DNA from: Eutreptiella sp. 'Long Island Sound 2002'
Lineage: Eukaryota; Euglenozoa; Euglenophyceae; Eutreptiales; Eutreptiaceae
DNA length: 64,000 nt
Assembly: GCA_964036045.1 (NCBI GenBank)
Contig: OZ038382.1
Span: forward strand, 86,031,918 to 86,095,917
Direction of reading: 5' to 3'
In this document: piece by piece, positions 52,796-63,341 of the stretch
How the letters are laid out: every line of letters begins with the position of its first letter
Position numbering within the stretch: the first letter of the stretch is position 1
Notes under the pieces: model-generated
The model's database searches: none
Seen by the model: the letters and a program-made list of their open reading frames with translations, nothing else
Told to the model about the DNA's origin: nothing
Position numbers and translations under genes: made by a program

Positions 52796-54559
52796 ATGCC
52801 GCGGCCGAAGGAGCCCCTCCATCTGCTAGCGGATCGTACACGACGGCGGCGCCTACAAGAGCTCCAGGAGGTTGTTACCAAGGAGCTTGCAGCACCCTAC
52901 ACCGTCAAGTACCTGCCCGACACGGGGCAAATAGTGCTTACCCCCGGAACAAGAGTTGTAGCCACCGTCCAACCTGAGCCCACCCAGGAGGAGAGGTTGA
53001 TTATGGCCGTCTAGAGGATGCGGTCATTGCACCTCTCTAGGACGGAGTCCCGGTACCTAGTGGGGAGCATGACGTACGGTGTGGTATGGGACCAGGTGTA
53101 CGGCATGCTTCGGCAGCTAGCGTTGCCGGAGTCCCGGGCGTTCACCGCCTATACGGGAGACGACACGGCCATCAATGGTGCGGCCTGTTGCCTACCTGAC
53201 CGCATCGGCCACCTATTCGAGTGTCGACCACCCCCACCCTCGGCCATCATGCAGCCCGGGGACCGACGGCTGCATTGGTTGCCTGTTGCGGTGGACGGTA
53301 CATCGAGGCATGAGGCCTCGTACGTCCATTGCACGCTTGGTGGCACCGCCAGCCCCAACCAACTATCTAGTTGGTGGCTACTAGGGGGCAGTGAAAAGTG
53401 GGAGACCCTCTACGCGGCCTCCCAGGAAATTGATTTTGATGATGAGTTGCGCAAGGCCGCAACCGTAAGTTTTAAGGATACGGCACGGAACGATAGGCAG
53501 TCCCTTTTTTTTCTGTGTGCAGATGGTAAAGCACAGGTGCTCATGGCGGGCTGCCAAAACTGGAAGGGAGAATCCCCTGGTGCCACTGTGTGTTGGGTCT
53601 GCACGTGTAACCGTCCTCTGTGCCTTGCTACCTTTGGCACAGCAAGTGCGTTAGACGGCAACTGGGAACCGGCCGTTGCCATAAATGCTATATATAGGAC
53701 CATTACGAGTGATAGGCGAGTGCCTGATTATGGCTTCCATGGGGTCCTTCGCGTCCTGTTGTGTGCAATCAACGGGACACGGGACCTAGTTGTACAATTG
53801 ACAGGGAAGGCACCGGGCACTGTGGCACGCACCATGCTGCGACCGGTTCTAGATGAGGCACGGCTTGCTGCATGAACTTGCACCCGTGCCTCATTAAATA
53901 ATGACAAGGCAAACAGCAAGGGGAAGGTGAGAATGGAGTGTGCTGCTGCCATCCATTTCATGCGGAATAGGGGTTGGGAGAAGATCATAGATGCTTGCCT
54001 AGAGCAGCCTAGTGTGAGGCAGCATCAAGTAGGGGGAAAAAGTTGGGAGTCGGTGTGCAAAACGTGGTGGGAGAATTTTGCAAGCATGTGTGTATACGCG
54101 TGGCGTTCCGCATGGTTCTCCGGGGCCGACTTGGGGCGGCTCCGGAACCATAGCATAGCCATGGGCGCTGCCCACAATGAGCTCCAGTGGGGCAAACTTC
54201 TGTGGACGCATCTTTGGATCGACCACATGTATTATTTTGCAAAGAAGTGGAGAATCTTGTCAAAGTTCTCTTGCTTTGCCATGGAGGGAAGTCACCGGAG
54301 GCTGAAGCGCATGTTGCGCAACAGCGGGGGCCTAAGCCTCCTCCGGGGGAGACTAGGGGTGCAAGTGGTTGTGGACAACCACACCATTGACGATAGCCTT
54401 TGGTTGCATGGGTGGGATGCGACCAAAAGGGCTCAACATGGGCAAGGGCCCATAGGTGTACAAACGTATGCAAGCCGCACAAGAAGACGGCTTCTAACCG
54501 ACATGCAGCACCTTCAGACTCTACAGCGGCGGTTCCGTTGCCGCAAGAGACGGACATGA
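52796..54559 (+). pseudogene. Candidate DDE transposase of element A (two in-frame stops)
   Basis: A single frame of 588 codons from an ATG just before CCGCGGCCG. TAG at 53,012 (CAG in the left copy) and TGA at 53,873 (present in both copies) interrupt it. The N-terminal region is basic (DRTRRRRLQELQ). Candidate acidic triad: D243 in FFLCADGKAQ, D311 in VPDYGFHGVLRVLL and E497 in FAMEGSHRRLKRML. A cysteine cluster C266-x2-C269-x-C271-x4-C276 lies between the first two, possibly zinc-binding. After E497 follow LRGRLGVQVVVDNHTIDD and a basic tail (RRFRCRKRRT). The layout suggests an RNase-H-fold transposase with a long insertion. I could not place it in a named superfamily. It is the last gene of the element, in the same direction as the dioxygenase-like gene. 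Confidence 0.55.
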
Positions 54560-54927
54560 GATCACCTTACGAACCCAGACCATCGTTGCCTGTGACCGGG
54601 GTGCATGCTGGGGGGCTTGCTAGGGGTGTGAGGACAAATCAGGGGGTGCACACCGGTAACATTTGTGTAAATTCACGTGAATTCACGTGAAATTCGTACG
54701 AAATTCGTGCGAATTTCGAACGAATTCACGTGAATTCACGGCTGTGAATCGCCTATAGGCTTGCCGGGTTCCGGCACCTCTCGTTTTGGGCACGGTTCGG
54801 ACATGATGGATGCTTTTGGGGCGGGACTTTCATTGGATGATGCGTAACAAAGCCAGGGGAGGAATTTTGGCCCCTCAAAGCCCTTGGAATGAACCAAGAA
54901 TATGGCATTTCCCCCGAAAACCTCAAA
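54560..54927. other. 3' non-coding part of element A
   Basis: Between the transposase stop and the right TIR. Apart from the palindrome cluster I see no open frame of note. The GC-rich stretch 54,750-54,900 has no recognised feature. Confidence 0.5.
54664..54760. repeat. TTCGTACGAA palindrome cluster after the transposase
   Basis: A shorter cluster of GTGAATTCACGTGAA and TTCGTACGAAA-type motifs about 100 bases beyond the transposase stop. Together with the cluster at 48,240 it gives the element subterminal palindromes at both ends. Confidence 0.8.
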
Positions 54928-54999
54928 ATTTGGGTAAATTCACGTGAAATTCACGCAATTATTCAAACGGCCACTTAACGGCCGTTCACGAAGGGTACA
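54928..54999 (-). repeat. Right terminal inverted repeat of element A
   Basis: Ends with GTTCACGAAGGGTACA, the exact complement of the left terminus. It contains the internal palindrome GGCCACTTAACGGCC, absent from the left TIR. The satellite starts at the next base. Confidence 0.8.
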
Positions 55000-55531
55000 C
55001 ATAGGTGCCCAAAGGCCCCCTAACGCCCCCATAGGTCCCCATAGGCCCTCACAGGCCACTAAAGGCCCCCATTGGTCCCCATAGGTCCCCATAGGTCCTT
55101 GTAGGTCCCCATAGGTCCCCATAGACCCTTGCAGGTCCCCATAGGTCCCCAAAGGTCCCCATAGGTTCTCGTAGGTCCACATAGGTCCCCATAGGTCCCC
55201 GCAGGTCCCCATACAGCCCCATATTCCCCCATAGGTCCCCAAAGGCCCCCACAGGTCCCCATACACCCCATATGCCCTCATAGGTCCCCATAGGTGCCAA
55301 TAGGTCCCCATACGCCCCCATATGCCCTCATAGGTCCCCATAGGTGCCAATAGGTCCCCATATGCCCCCGTAGGACCCCCATAGGTCCCCAATGGGTCCC
55401 CAATGGGTCCCCATGGGCCCCCATAGGTCCCCATAGGTGCCCCTAGGTCCCCATAGGCATCCATAGGCCCCCATAGGTCCCCATAGGTGCCAATACGTCC
55501 CCATGTGCCCCCATAGGCCCCCCATAGGTGC
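55000..55531 (-). repeat. G-rich satellite, minus orientation, right of element A
   Basis: Begins directly after the TIR. It has no counterpart within the left part of the window, because the left arm is cut at position 1. It ends at the strand switch GGTGCGGGGACC at 55,531, the second breakpoint of the inverted bracket. Confidence 0.95.
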
Positions 55532-58206
55532 GGGGACCTATGGTGGCCTATGGGGACCTATTGGGACCTATGGGGACCCATGGGGGTCTTATGCGGGCAT
55601 GTGGGTACCTATGGCAACCTATGGGGATCTATGGGGGCGTATGGCGGTCAATGGGGACCTATGGGGACCTATGGGGACCCATTGGGGACCTATGGGGGGC
55701 CTATAGGGGCCTATGGCGGTCTATGGCTGGCCTATGGGGGCATATGGGGACCTATTGGCACCCGTCGGGACCTATGGGGGCCTTTGGGGGCGTATGGGGG
55801 CCAGTGGGGGCCTATGGGGACCCCTGGGGAGCTATGAGTGCCAACGGTGGCCTATGGGGACCTATGTGGGCCTTTGGGGACCTGTGGGGACCTGTGGGGA
55901 CCTATTGGGTCCTTTGGGGGCCTATGGGGACCTTTGGGGACCCATGGGGACCATGGGGGCCTATGGGGGCCTATTGGCATCTTTTGGGGACCTGTGGGGA
56001 CCTCTGGGGGCCCAAGGGCACCCATGGGGCTCTATGGGGACCTATGGGCGCCTATGGGCACCTATTGGGACCTTTGGGGACCTATGGGGGCCTATGGTGG
56101 CCTATGGGGACCTATTGGGACCTATGGGGGGCCTATGGGGGCCTATGGTGGCCCGTGGGGACCTATTGGGACCTATGGGGGGTCCATGCGGGCATGTGGG
56201 GACCTATTGGAACCTATGGGGACCTATGGGGGCCTATGGCGGTCTATGGGAACGTATGGGGACCTCTGGGGGCCTAAGGGCACCTATGGGGACCTATGTG
56301 GACCTTTGGGGACCTATGGGGACCTATTGGCACCTGTCGGGACGCATGGGGGCCTATGGTGGCCTATGGGGACTTATTGGGAGCTATGGGGACCTATGGG
56401 GGGCGTATGCAGGCATGTGGGGAACTATTGGAAGCTATGGGGACCTATAGCGGTCTATGGGGACCTATGGGGACCTATTGGGGACCGAGGGGGGGCCTAT
56501 GGGGGCATATGGGCACCTATTGGCACCTATGGGGGGCCTATGGGGGCATATGGGGGCCTATTAGCACCTATGGGGACCTATGGGGGCCTATGGATGCCTA
56601 TGGGGACCTATGGGGGCATATGGGGACGAATGGTGACCTACAGCAGGCCTATGGGGGCATGTGGTGACCTTATGGGGCGAATGGCGGCCTATGGGGGCCT
56701 ATTGGGACCCACGGGGACCTATGGGGACCTTTCAGGGCTTGTGGGGACCTGTGAGGACTTGTGGGGGCCTTTGGGGACCTTCACCAGGGGAATATGGGCG
56801 TGTTTGGGGACCTATGGGGACCTACGAGGATCTATGGGGGCCTATGGGGGACTACGGGGGCCGATGGGGACCTTTCGGGACCCACGGGGACCCATGGGAA
56901 CCTATGGGGACCTATGGATGCCAATGGGGACCCATGGGCACCCATGGGAGCCTACGGGGGCCTATGGGCACCTATGCGAGCCTATGGGGGTATACGGGCA
57001 CCGATGGAGACGGATAGTGACCTATGGGGGCATATGGGGACCTATTGGCATCAATGGGGACCCATGGGGGCCTGTGGGGACCTATGGGGCGTATGGGGGC
57101 CTATGGGGACCTATCGGGCCTCGGGGCACCTATGGGGACCCATGGGCACCTATAGGGACCTACGGGGGCCTATGGGGGCCTATGGGGAGCGATGGGGACG
57201 CATGAGGGGCAGTGGGGTCCTATGGGTACCTATGGGCGCCCAAGGGGGCGTATGGGGCCTATGGGGACCTATGGAAACCTATGGTGACCTATGGGGACGT
57301 ATGGGGGCCTATGCGGACCTTTGGGGACCTGTGGGGGCCTTTGGGGGCCTATGGCGACCTATGGCGACCCATCGGGACCCATGGGCACCCATGGGAGCCT
57401 ATGGGGGCCTATTGGGACCTTTGGGGACCTACGGCGACCTTTGGGGGCTAAGGGCACCTATGGGGACCCATGGGGACCTATGGGGGGCCTATGGGGGCAT
57501 ATGGATGCCTACGGGGGCCTATGGGGACCTATGCAGGCCCATGGTCGGCTCGAGGCACCCATGGGGACCCATTGAAGGCCTATGGGTGGCCTTTGGGGGC
57601 ATATGGGGACCCATTGGCACCCGTCGGGACCTGTGGGGGCCAATGGGGGCCTATGGGGACCTATGGGGGCGTATGGGGGCCAGTGGGGGCCTATGGGGAC
57701 CCATGGAGAGCTATGAGGGCCAATGGGTGTGTATGGAGACCTATATGGACCTATGGGGGGCTCTGGTGACTGTTGGGGACCTTTGGGGACCTACGGGGAC
57801 CTATGGGGCCTATTGGCACCTTTGGGGACCTATGGGGGTTTATGGTGACCAATGGGGACCTATGAGGGGCCTATGCGGGCATCTGGGGACCTATTGGAAC
57901 CAATGGGGACCTATGAGGGCCTAGGGCGGCCTGTGGGGACCTATGGGGCTCTAGGGGCACCTATGGGGACCCTTTGGGGAACTATGGGGGGCCCATGGGC
58001 GTATGTGGGTACCTATTGGCACCTATGGGGGGCCTATGGGGGCATATGGGGACCTATTGGAACCTATGCGGATATATGGGGCCTAAGGATGTCTATGGGG
58101 ACCCATGGGGACCTAGGGGCACCTATGGGGACCTATGGGGGCCTATGGGGACCCATTGGGCACCTATTGGGGGCCTAAGGGGGCATATGGGGACCTATTG
58201 GCACCT
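55532..58206 (+). repeat. G-rich satellite, plus orientation (copy of 10,658-13,312)
   Basis: Direct copy of the left array up to element C copy 2, with a few unit-level indels (offset moves from 44,874 to 44,894). Confidence 0.96.
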
Positions 58207-61200
58207 CCCTTGGTACATGCTAGAATACCCAATCTCGTTCTAGCCTAGAACCGGCTAGAGCGGCTAGAACGAAAAAAAGAGGGGGATACCCCCCCTGCAA
58301 GGGGGGGGGGGGGGGCATGAGGTGTCTAACCTGGACCCACCTATCCATACTCGGGGGCCCATACCCTTTTTCCCCGCATTTTCACTGTTTTCACCTGATT
58401 TTGGAGTCCAAAAAATTTTCATTCTAGCGGCGTTCTAGCGGCGTACTAGCGACGTTCTAGCGAACGTCGCTAGTACGCCGCTAGAACGTTCGCTAGAACG
58501 CCGCTACAACAATACATATATGATTGCTCCGCCACTCCTCAAAGAGAATCTACCCCGTCTACCATGGCCGGCCGTGGCCAATCGTAGGGTCCCGATGCTT
58601 GACCCGACTCACGGAGCGCCGGGTTCCCCCCCCCACCCCCCGGTTCGCCCGGTTAGCCCCCCACTGCACCCCATAGGTCACTTGGAAGGTCACTTGGCGG
58701 GCCGGCGCCGGGCCACTTGGTGGTGGGTTAGCCCGATTAGCCCGGTTAGCCCGATTAGCCCTCCTGCCCCCCTAGGCCCCCATTCGCGAGTCGCTACACG
58801 CACGTTACCCCTCTTGTGTGGTGGGGGGTTGCCGGGGCTCATCCTTGCTCCCGGCACCCCCCTTCTCACCCCCCGTGTCCCCTTCCTTCTCACCCCCCTT
58901 CTCACCCCCTACCTCACCCTCCTTGTCACCCCCCTCCCTCTTGTCACCACCCTCGTCCCCCTCGTCATCCCCGTCATCCCCGTCGTCCCCCGCTCCCAAG
59001 GCCTCCCGGAGGTGGAAGAGAAGCCTCCCCGGCCACCCGGAAGGTGCCCCCCTCTTGCTCCTGCTTCCTCTTCTTCCCCTTCTTCTCCTTCTTCCCCCCC
59101 TCCCCCTCCCCATTGGACCCTTGCGACACCACCCACAACTCCCCCGGGTCCAACTCGTCATCCCAATCCCCCAACACCGTCACTTGGTTGACGGTCCAAC
59201 CATTGCCCCCCTCCGCCGAAGGAACATACCGGGTGTCCCCCACACCCGGCACGTTCCCATAGGGGTCCGGGCCCCTATCTTGCAAAGGGGGGCTTGGGGT
59301 TTGGGGGGGGGGGGGGTTGCCCTTGCCCTTGGCCTGGGGCTTGGCCTTGGCCTTGGGCTTGCGGGGCTGCTGGCCTTGGGGGGGGGGGGGGCTCTTCGTC
59401 GCTACTCTCGAAGTGGCGGGATTTTTTCTTGGGGGCCTTGGGGGGGGTTTGGGGGCCTTGGGAGGGGGGGGTGTCCTCCCCCGGCTGGTGCTGCTGCTTC
59501 TGCTGCTGCTGCTGCTGATCTCCTCCGCCCGGTCCTGCAACCGCTCCCAACCCTTGCGCTGCGGGTCCATGCCCCCCGCACTCCTGCCCAATTCCCACCT
59601 AACCCCTAAAACACCGAGAGGGCCAGATTGGGGTCTGTCCCCATCATCCGGATCAACTCGGTGACCCCCACGAGGCGCGTCCGCCCTCCGCCATCGCGCC
59701 ACTCCACGCGCACCCGCGGGGGTCGGCTCCACACGTCTGCACGCTGAGAATCCGAAGACAGAAACATAATGCAGATGTGTTCTAGCGGCGTTCTAGGCAA
59801 CTGTTCTAGCGGCGTTCTAGCGACGTCCTAGCGGCGACGGCACGGCGGTGGCTAGATCAAGACTAGAACGGTTCGCTAGATCAACGCTAGAACGCAGTCA
59901 ACATACCGTGCCTTGGGGGTCCAGGGCGGGGCGGATGGCCCCCAGTGCCTTGGCGAACGCGTCCCGGGGGTTGGGGGGGGTTTGGCTGCGGGGGGTTCCC
60001 AGCGGGGGTTGCGGCGGGCTTGGGCTTGGACTTGGGCCGGGAGGCGATGCCGTGCACCACCCCGGCATACGCCCCCGGGTTCGCCCCCTCGGGGTTGAAA
60101 CCCCCGAAGTCCATCATCGCCGACCAAGTCGGCGTCCAGGCCTTCCCCCCATACTCAACCCCCCCCAAGCCCAGCCCCTGCCAGCAGTTGGCGACGAATC
60201 GCCACTGGGTGGCCCCCCCCTTTTTCTTCTCGGGGGTGAAGATGTTGGTTTGCGCCAACTCGAACAACTTCACCCCCATTTTTTTTTGGGGGGGGGCCTC
60301 CCCCCATCCCTTCCTCGGCCCCGACAACTCACGTTGCCACCCCCACCACCTGTTGACCACACCTAGGCGCAGGGGCCTATCCATGTGGACAACCCCTCCC
60401 TCGTCCACCCATACCCACCGCCCCGCCTGCAACAGCCGGTGGTGCACCCGCTGCAACAAAAACTGGAGAGTCCAAACCGGACTCTCCGGGGCGACGAGGA
60501 GGGGGGTGTCCAGGTTTGGGAGGTTGGGGCCAGCCAGGACAGCCGGGTCCCATGGCAACACCAAGAGGGCTACCACATCCCTCGACCCCATCATCCCCTT
60601 GAGCCACCGGCTCACCCCCCCCCCCCCACCGGCGTCTCCACCACCACCTTCGCCTCCACCTCCTCCTTCACAATCCCCTGCTCCATCTCCCCCGCCTCCT
60701 CGTCCACCTCCACCACCTCGTCCACCTCCTCCACCTTCACCTTCTCCACCATCGCCGCCAACGTCAGCTCCGACGTCCACACCCCGCGACCGAGCGCCTC
60801 GATTGCCTCCTCCTTCTCCGCCACAGTCGCCTTCGCCTTGCGGAGGGTGTCCTCTGCCAAGCGGATCCTATCCGCATCCCCCCCCGCCTAGAGGTCGGCC
60901 AATTTGGTGTCCCATGGGGAGACATTGGCCTCAGCCTTGGCCTTGGCCCCCTTGGAGGCTACGAGGGAAGCCGAGAGCCCTTTGAGCTCCCCCCGCAGCT
61001 CCTCCACCTCCCGATGCTCCGCGGGGGCCGCCGCCAACGGGGGAGGGGGTGGCAATGGTGGAGCTGGGGCTTGGGGTTGGGGCTGGGGCTTGGCCTTGGG
61101 CTTGGAGAGGGGGGGTTCCTTGCCCTTCGGGGCCTGCTCGGCCTTCGGCTCGAGCTCCTCGGGCTGCGCTTGCCGTGCGTGCTCCTACGCCGCCACCACT

Positions 61201-63230
61201 TGCGCAATCAGCGCCCGCGTCGCCGCATTTTATAGGAAACAAAGGAGCGTCCTAGCGACGTTCTAGGCAACCGTTCTAGCGGCGTTCTAGCGACAGTCTA
61301 GCGACCGATCGTGCTGCCTAGATCAAGACTAGAACAATTCCCTAGATCAGCGCTAGAAAGCACAACAAGGCAATATACCTGGCGCAGCAGCTCGTCCATC
61401 AAGTGGTGCGATACCATTTTGTTGCTCAATAGTCTGGTTCAGGGAAGCCTGCATGTGGCCCTAGCCCCTCCTTACATCCATGGCATCCCTGCCCGAGCAT
61501 GGCACTTGCGACCGCGGCCCCCCATGCACAACCCACGACACGTCAAAGTATGCAAACAGCCATGTCATGCACTGTGCTTGCGCATTGGCCTCCCTGTGGA
61601 TGGCCGACCACCGAAGACCCGACACCTCGTCCACCCCCTACACCCGTCTCTTCCCCGTCCGGGGAAGCTAACCCATAAACGCTCCATCCTGCACGCCTCT
61701 CCGACAGGAGAACTTGCAGCTTTTGTCGAGCGTAGGGGTGACTGACCTAGCCTCCCGGTCGACAAACTCCCCCAACAAGTGGCCCATGGCCATTGTCAAG
61801 TGCAAAATGCACAAAACGACCCACGCACGTGGCAATTTGAAAATGCGCTCCGTACTGCAGCCGGCGGCTTGCAAAGAAGGCGTCCCAAGGAGGAAGGCCG
61901 TGTAGTTGGCCTCATCACCCTCCATGGTCCGCCGGATAGCACTACCCTCCGAAGTCTTCGTTTGGGCATTCCATATCCCCTCATTGAACAGGGGGCCCAC
62001 TTGGGGGCGGGTAGACACCCCAATCACCCTTCGCGTCCACGGTTGATCCCCCGAGGATCACGTTTGCCTCCTCCTTGGAGGCCCCCCATTGGACCAGCCC
62101 CGTGTCGATGATATCTTGAATCACCTAAACACGAGACATGGGGGTGGTTCATTTAGTTCTAGTCTAGTCCAATATAGCGTCTAGCGAGTGGTGTTTGAGG
62201 CCGCCTAGATCAAAACTAGAACGAGCCAAAGGCACTAATTGAGAGGAGTACCTCCCAATTGCTCTTCCACAACGTCCCAAGGGTGTCCATGGCCTTGTCA
62301 TCGCAATTGACCACTCAACACCCAAAGGCCCGCGGGGGAGCGGGCCAAGCGGTCGAAGTTGGCCAAGGAGATGGTGAGTTGGGTCCAATTGCCCCCGGCC
62401 ACGGGGTAGGCATCTCCCCGGACGATGAAGGTCAACGGGAAGTTGCGGTTGATTGACCGCACCAAGCCCGGCCGGGAGAGAATGTACGTGACCCATGAGG
62501 CGAAGGGCCATGAGATCCCGGTGGCCTTGGGCAACACCGTGGCAACGGGCTCATCCAATTGCACCGCAGCGACCAACTCCCTTCAACGGGCTTGGAAAGC
62601 CCGCTCGGTACAAATTGGACGGGAGTAGGGGCCACCGGGGACGGTGCGGTGATACTCCAACTTACGGAGCGTGTAGAGCTCCGAGAGGGTCCTCCACGAG
62701 GACTTGGGGGCCCTCATGTTGAGCACTAGTTCACACATGGCGGTGGGGGGGAGAAGGGAGGTGGCGTATGCCTCAACGGCGGCCTTGCATGCCTCACCCG
62801 TGGTATGGGTAGAAGTGGCGGAGTTCACATATTGGACGGCGTTGTTGAATTGCCGCCGTGCTAGGGGGCATGATAGCGCCCACGTGGCCAAATAATGGCC
62901 CACCCGCTCATCCTTGAGGTTAGATGCCCCACTCAACTCCCGTAGTGCCTTAGACAAGAGGGAAGTATCCTTCCCGGTTGAGGAGGGAGCAAGGGTGGAA
63001 GTGGCGGGGCGTTTCATTGCAAAGAAATGTGTAATATCTAAGCGGGAAAGAAGGAACCATGGAACAATGCACTACGGACAATAGCAAGCATGCACAGCGC
63101 AACAATGAAGAAATTGGCACATTTGGGTAGACATTATATCGTTCTAGTATTGATCTAATCTAGGCTAGAACATCTAGGCTAGAGTGTTCTAGGCTAGAAC
63201 GAGATTGGGGCTTCTAGCGTGTATCAAGGG
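58207..63230 (-). mobile_element. Element C, copy 2
   Basis: Direct copy of 13,313-18,335 with identical ends. It differs by short homopolymer changes, a new stop in exon 3 (60,890) and scattered substitutions. It lies in the same context (satellite on the left, reverse-transcriptase region on the right), so it was duplicated with its surroundings and not independently inserted. Confidence 0.8.
58520..63017 (-). pseudogene. Element C internal gene, copy 2 (decayed)
   Basis: Same exon structure shifted by 44,892-44,895: exon 1 63,017-62,252, exon 2 62,124-61,379, exon 3 ending at 59,907, exon 4 from about 59,743. It shares the TGA in exon 1 and the TAG at the start of exon 3 with copy 1. It adds a private TAG (codon at 60,890-60,892, CAG in copy 1: ADLQAGG), which cuts the coiled-coil segment. 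Run-length differences in C/G tracts change the reading of the Pro-rich part. Confidence 0.45.
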
Positions 63231-63341
63231 CAGGGGATGTGACAGCCGAGACCAAGAAGTGTCAGGAAAGGACAGGACAGAGCACAGCGGAGGTGTGGTG
63301 TCAATAACTCCAGACGTCTGCAACCCCCAGCGGCCTTTGCG

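Larger units (their letters stand above)
43157..54039. repeat. Right arm of the inverted segmental duplication
   Basis: Reverse complement of 1-10,659. The homology stops abruptly at 43,157, where minus-oriented satellite meets a short plus-oriented block. At the other side it is limited only by the window start. The arm contains most of the complete element A. Differences from the left arm include a CAG-to-TAG change in the transposase frame (53,012), a CpG-type change near 53,220 and several homopolymer indels, so the two arms are not one sequence read twice. Confidence 0.93.
48062..54999 (+). mobile_element. Element A, complete TIR transposon of 6.9 kb
   Basis: Both ends carry an inverted repeat. 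The outer 16 bases (TGTACCCTTCGTGAAC) are identical, followed after a gap by a shared GTTTGAAT and a GTGAATTTCAC-type stretch, giving about 60-70 bases of imperfect TIR. The right TIR has an extra GGCC...GGCC palindrome. The element lies between two minus-oriented satellite blocks. I see no convincing target-site duplication, which is hard to recognise in a 10-bp repeat. Contents in order are a dioxygenase-like two-exon gene, a non-coding stretch and a DDE-type transposase frame. Palindromic TTCGTACGAA clusters stand before, between and after these. The superfamily is not assigned. Confidence 0.8.

Noticed and set aside
1-54039. Inverted duplication as a pure assembly or foldback-read artefact
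   Set aside because: The arms differ by substitutions, a private stop codon and a 237-bp satellite indel, which a foldback of one molecule would not produce. A chimeric join at the breakpoints still needs read support.
48062-54999. Assignment of element A to the KDZ superfamily
   Set aside because: Only the oxygenase-plus-transposase pairing is reminiscent. The transposase lacks the segments I would expect for KDZ, so the similarity is noted as an analogy only.
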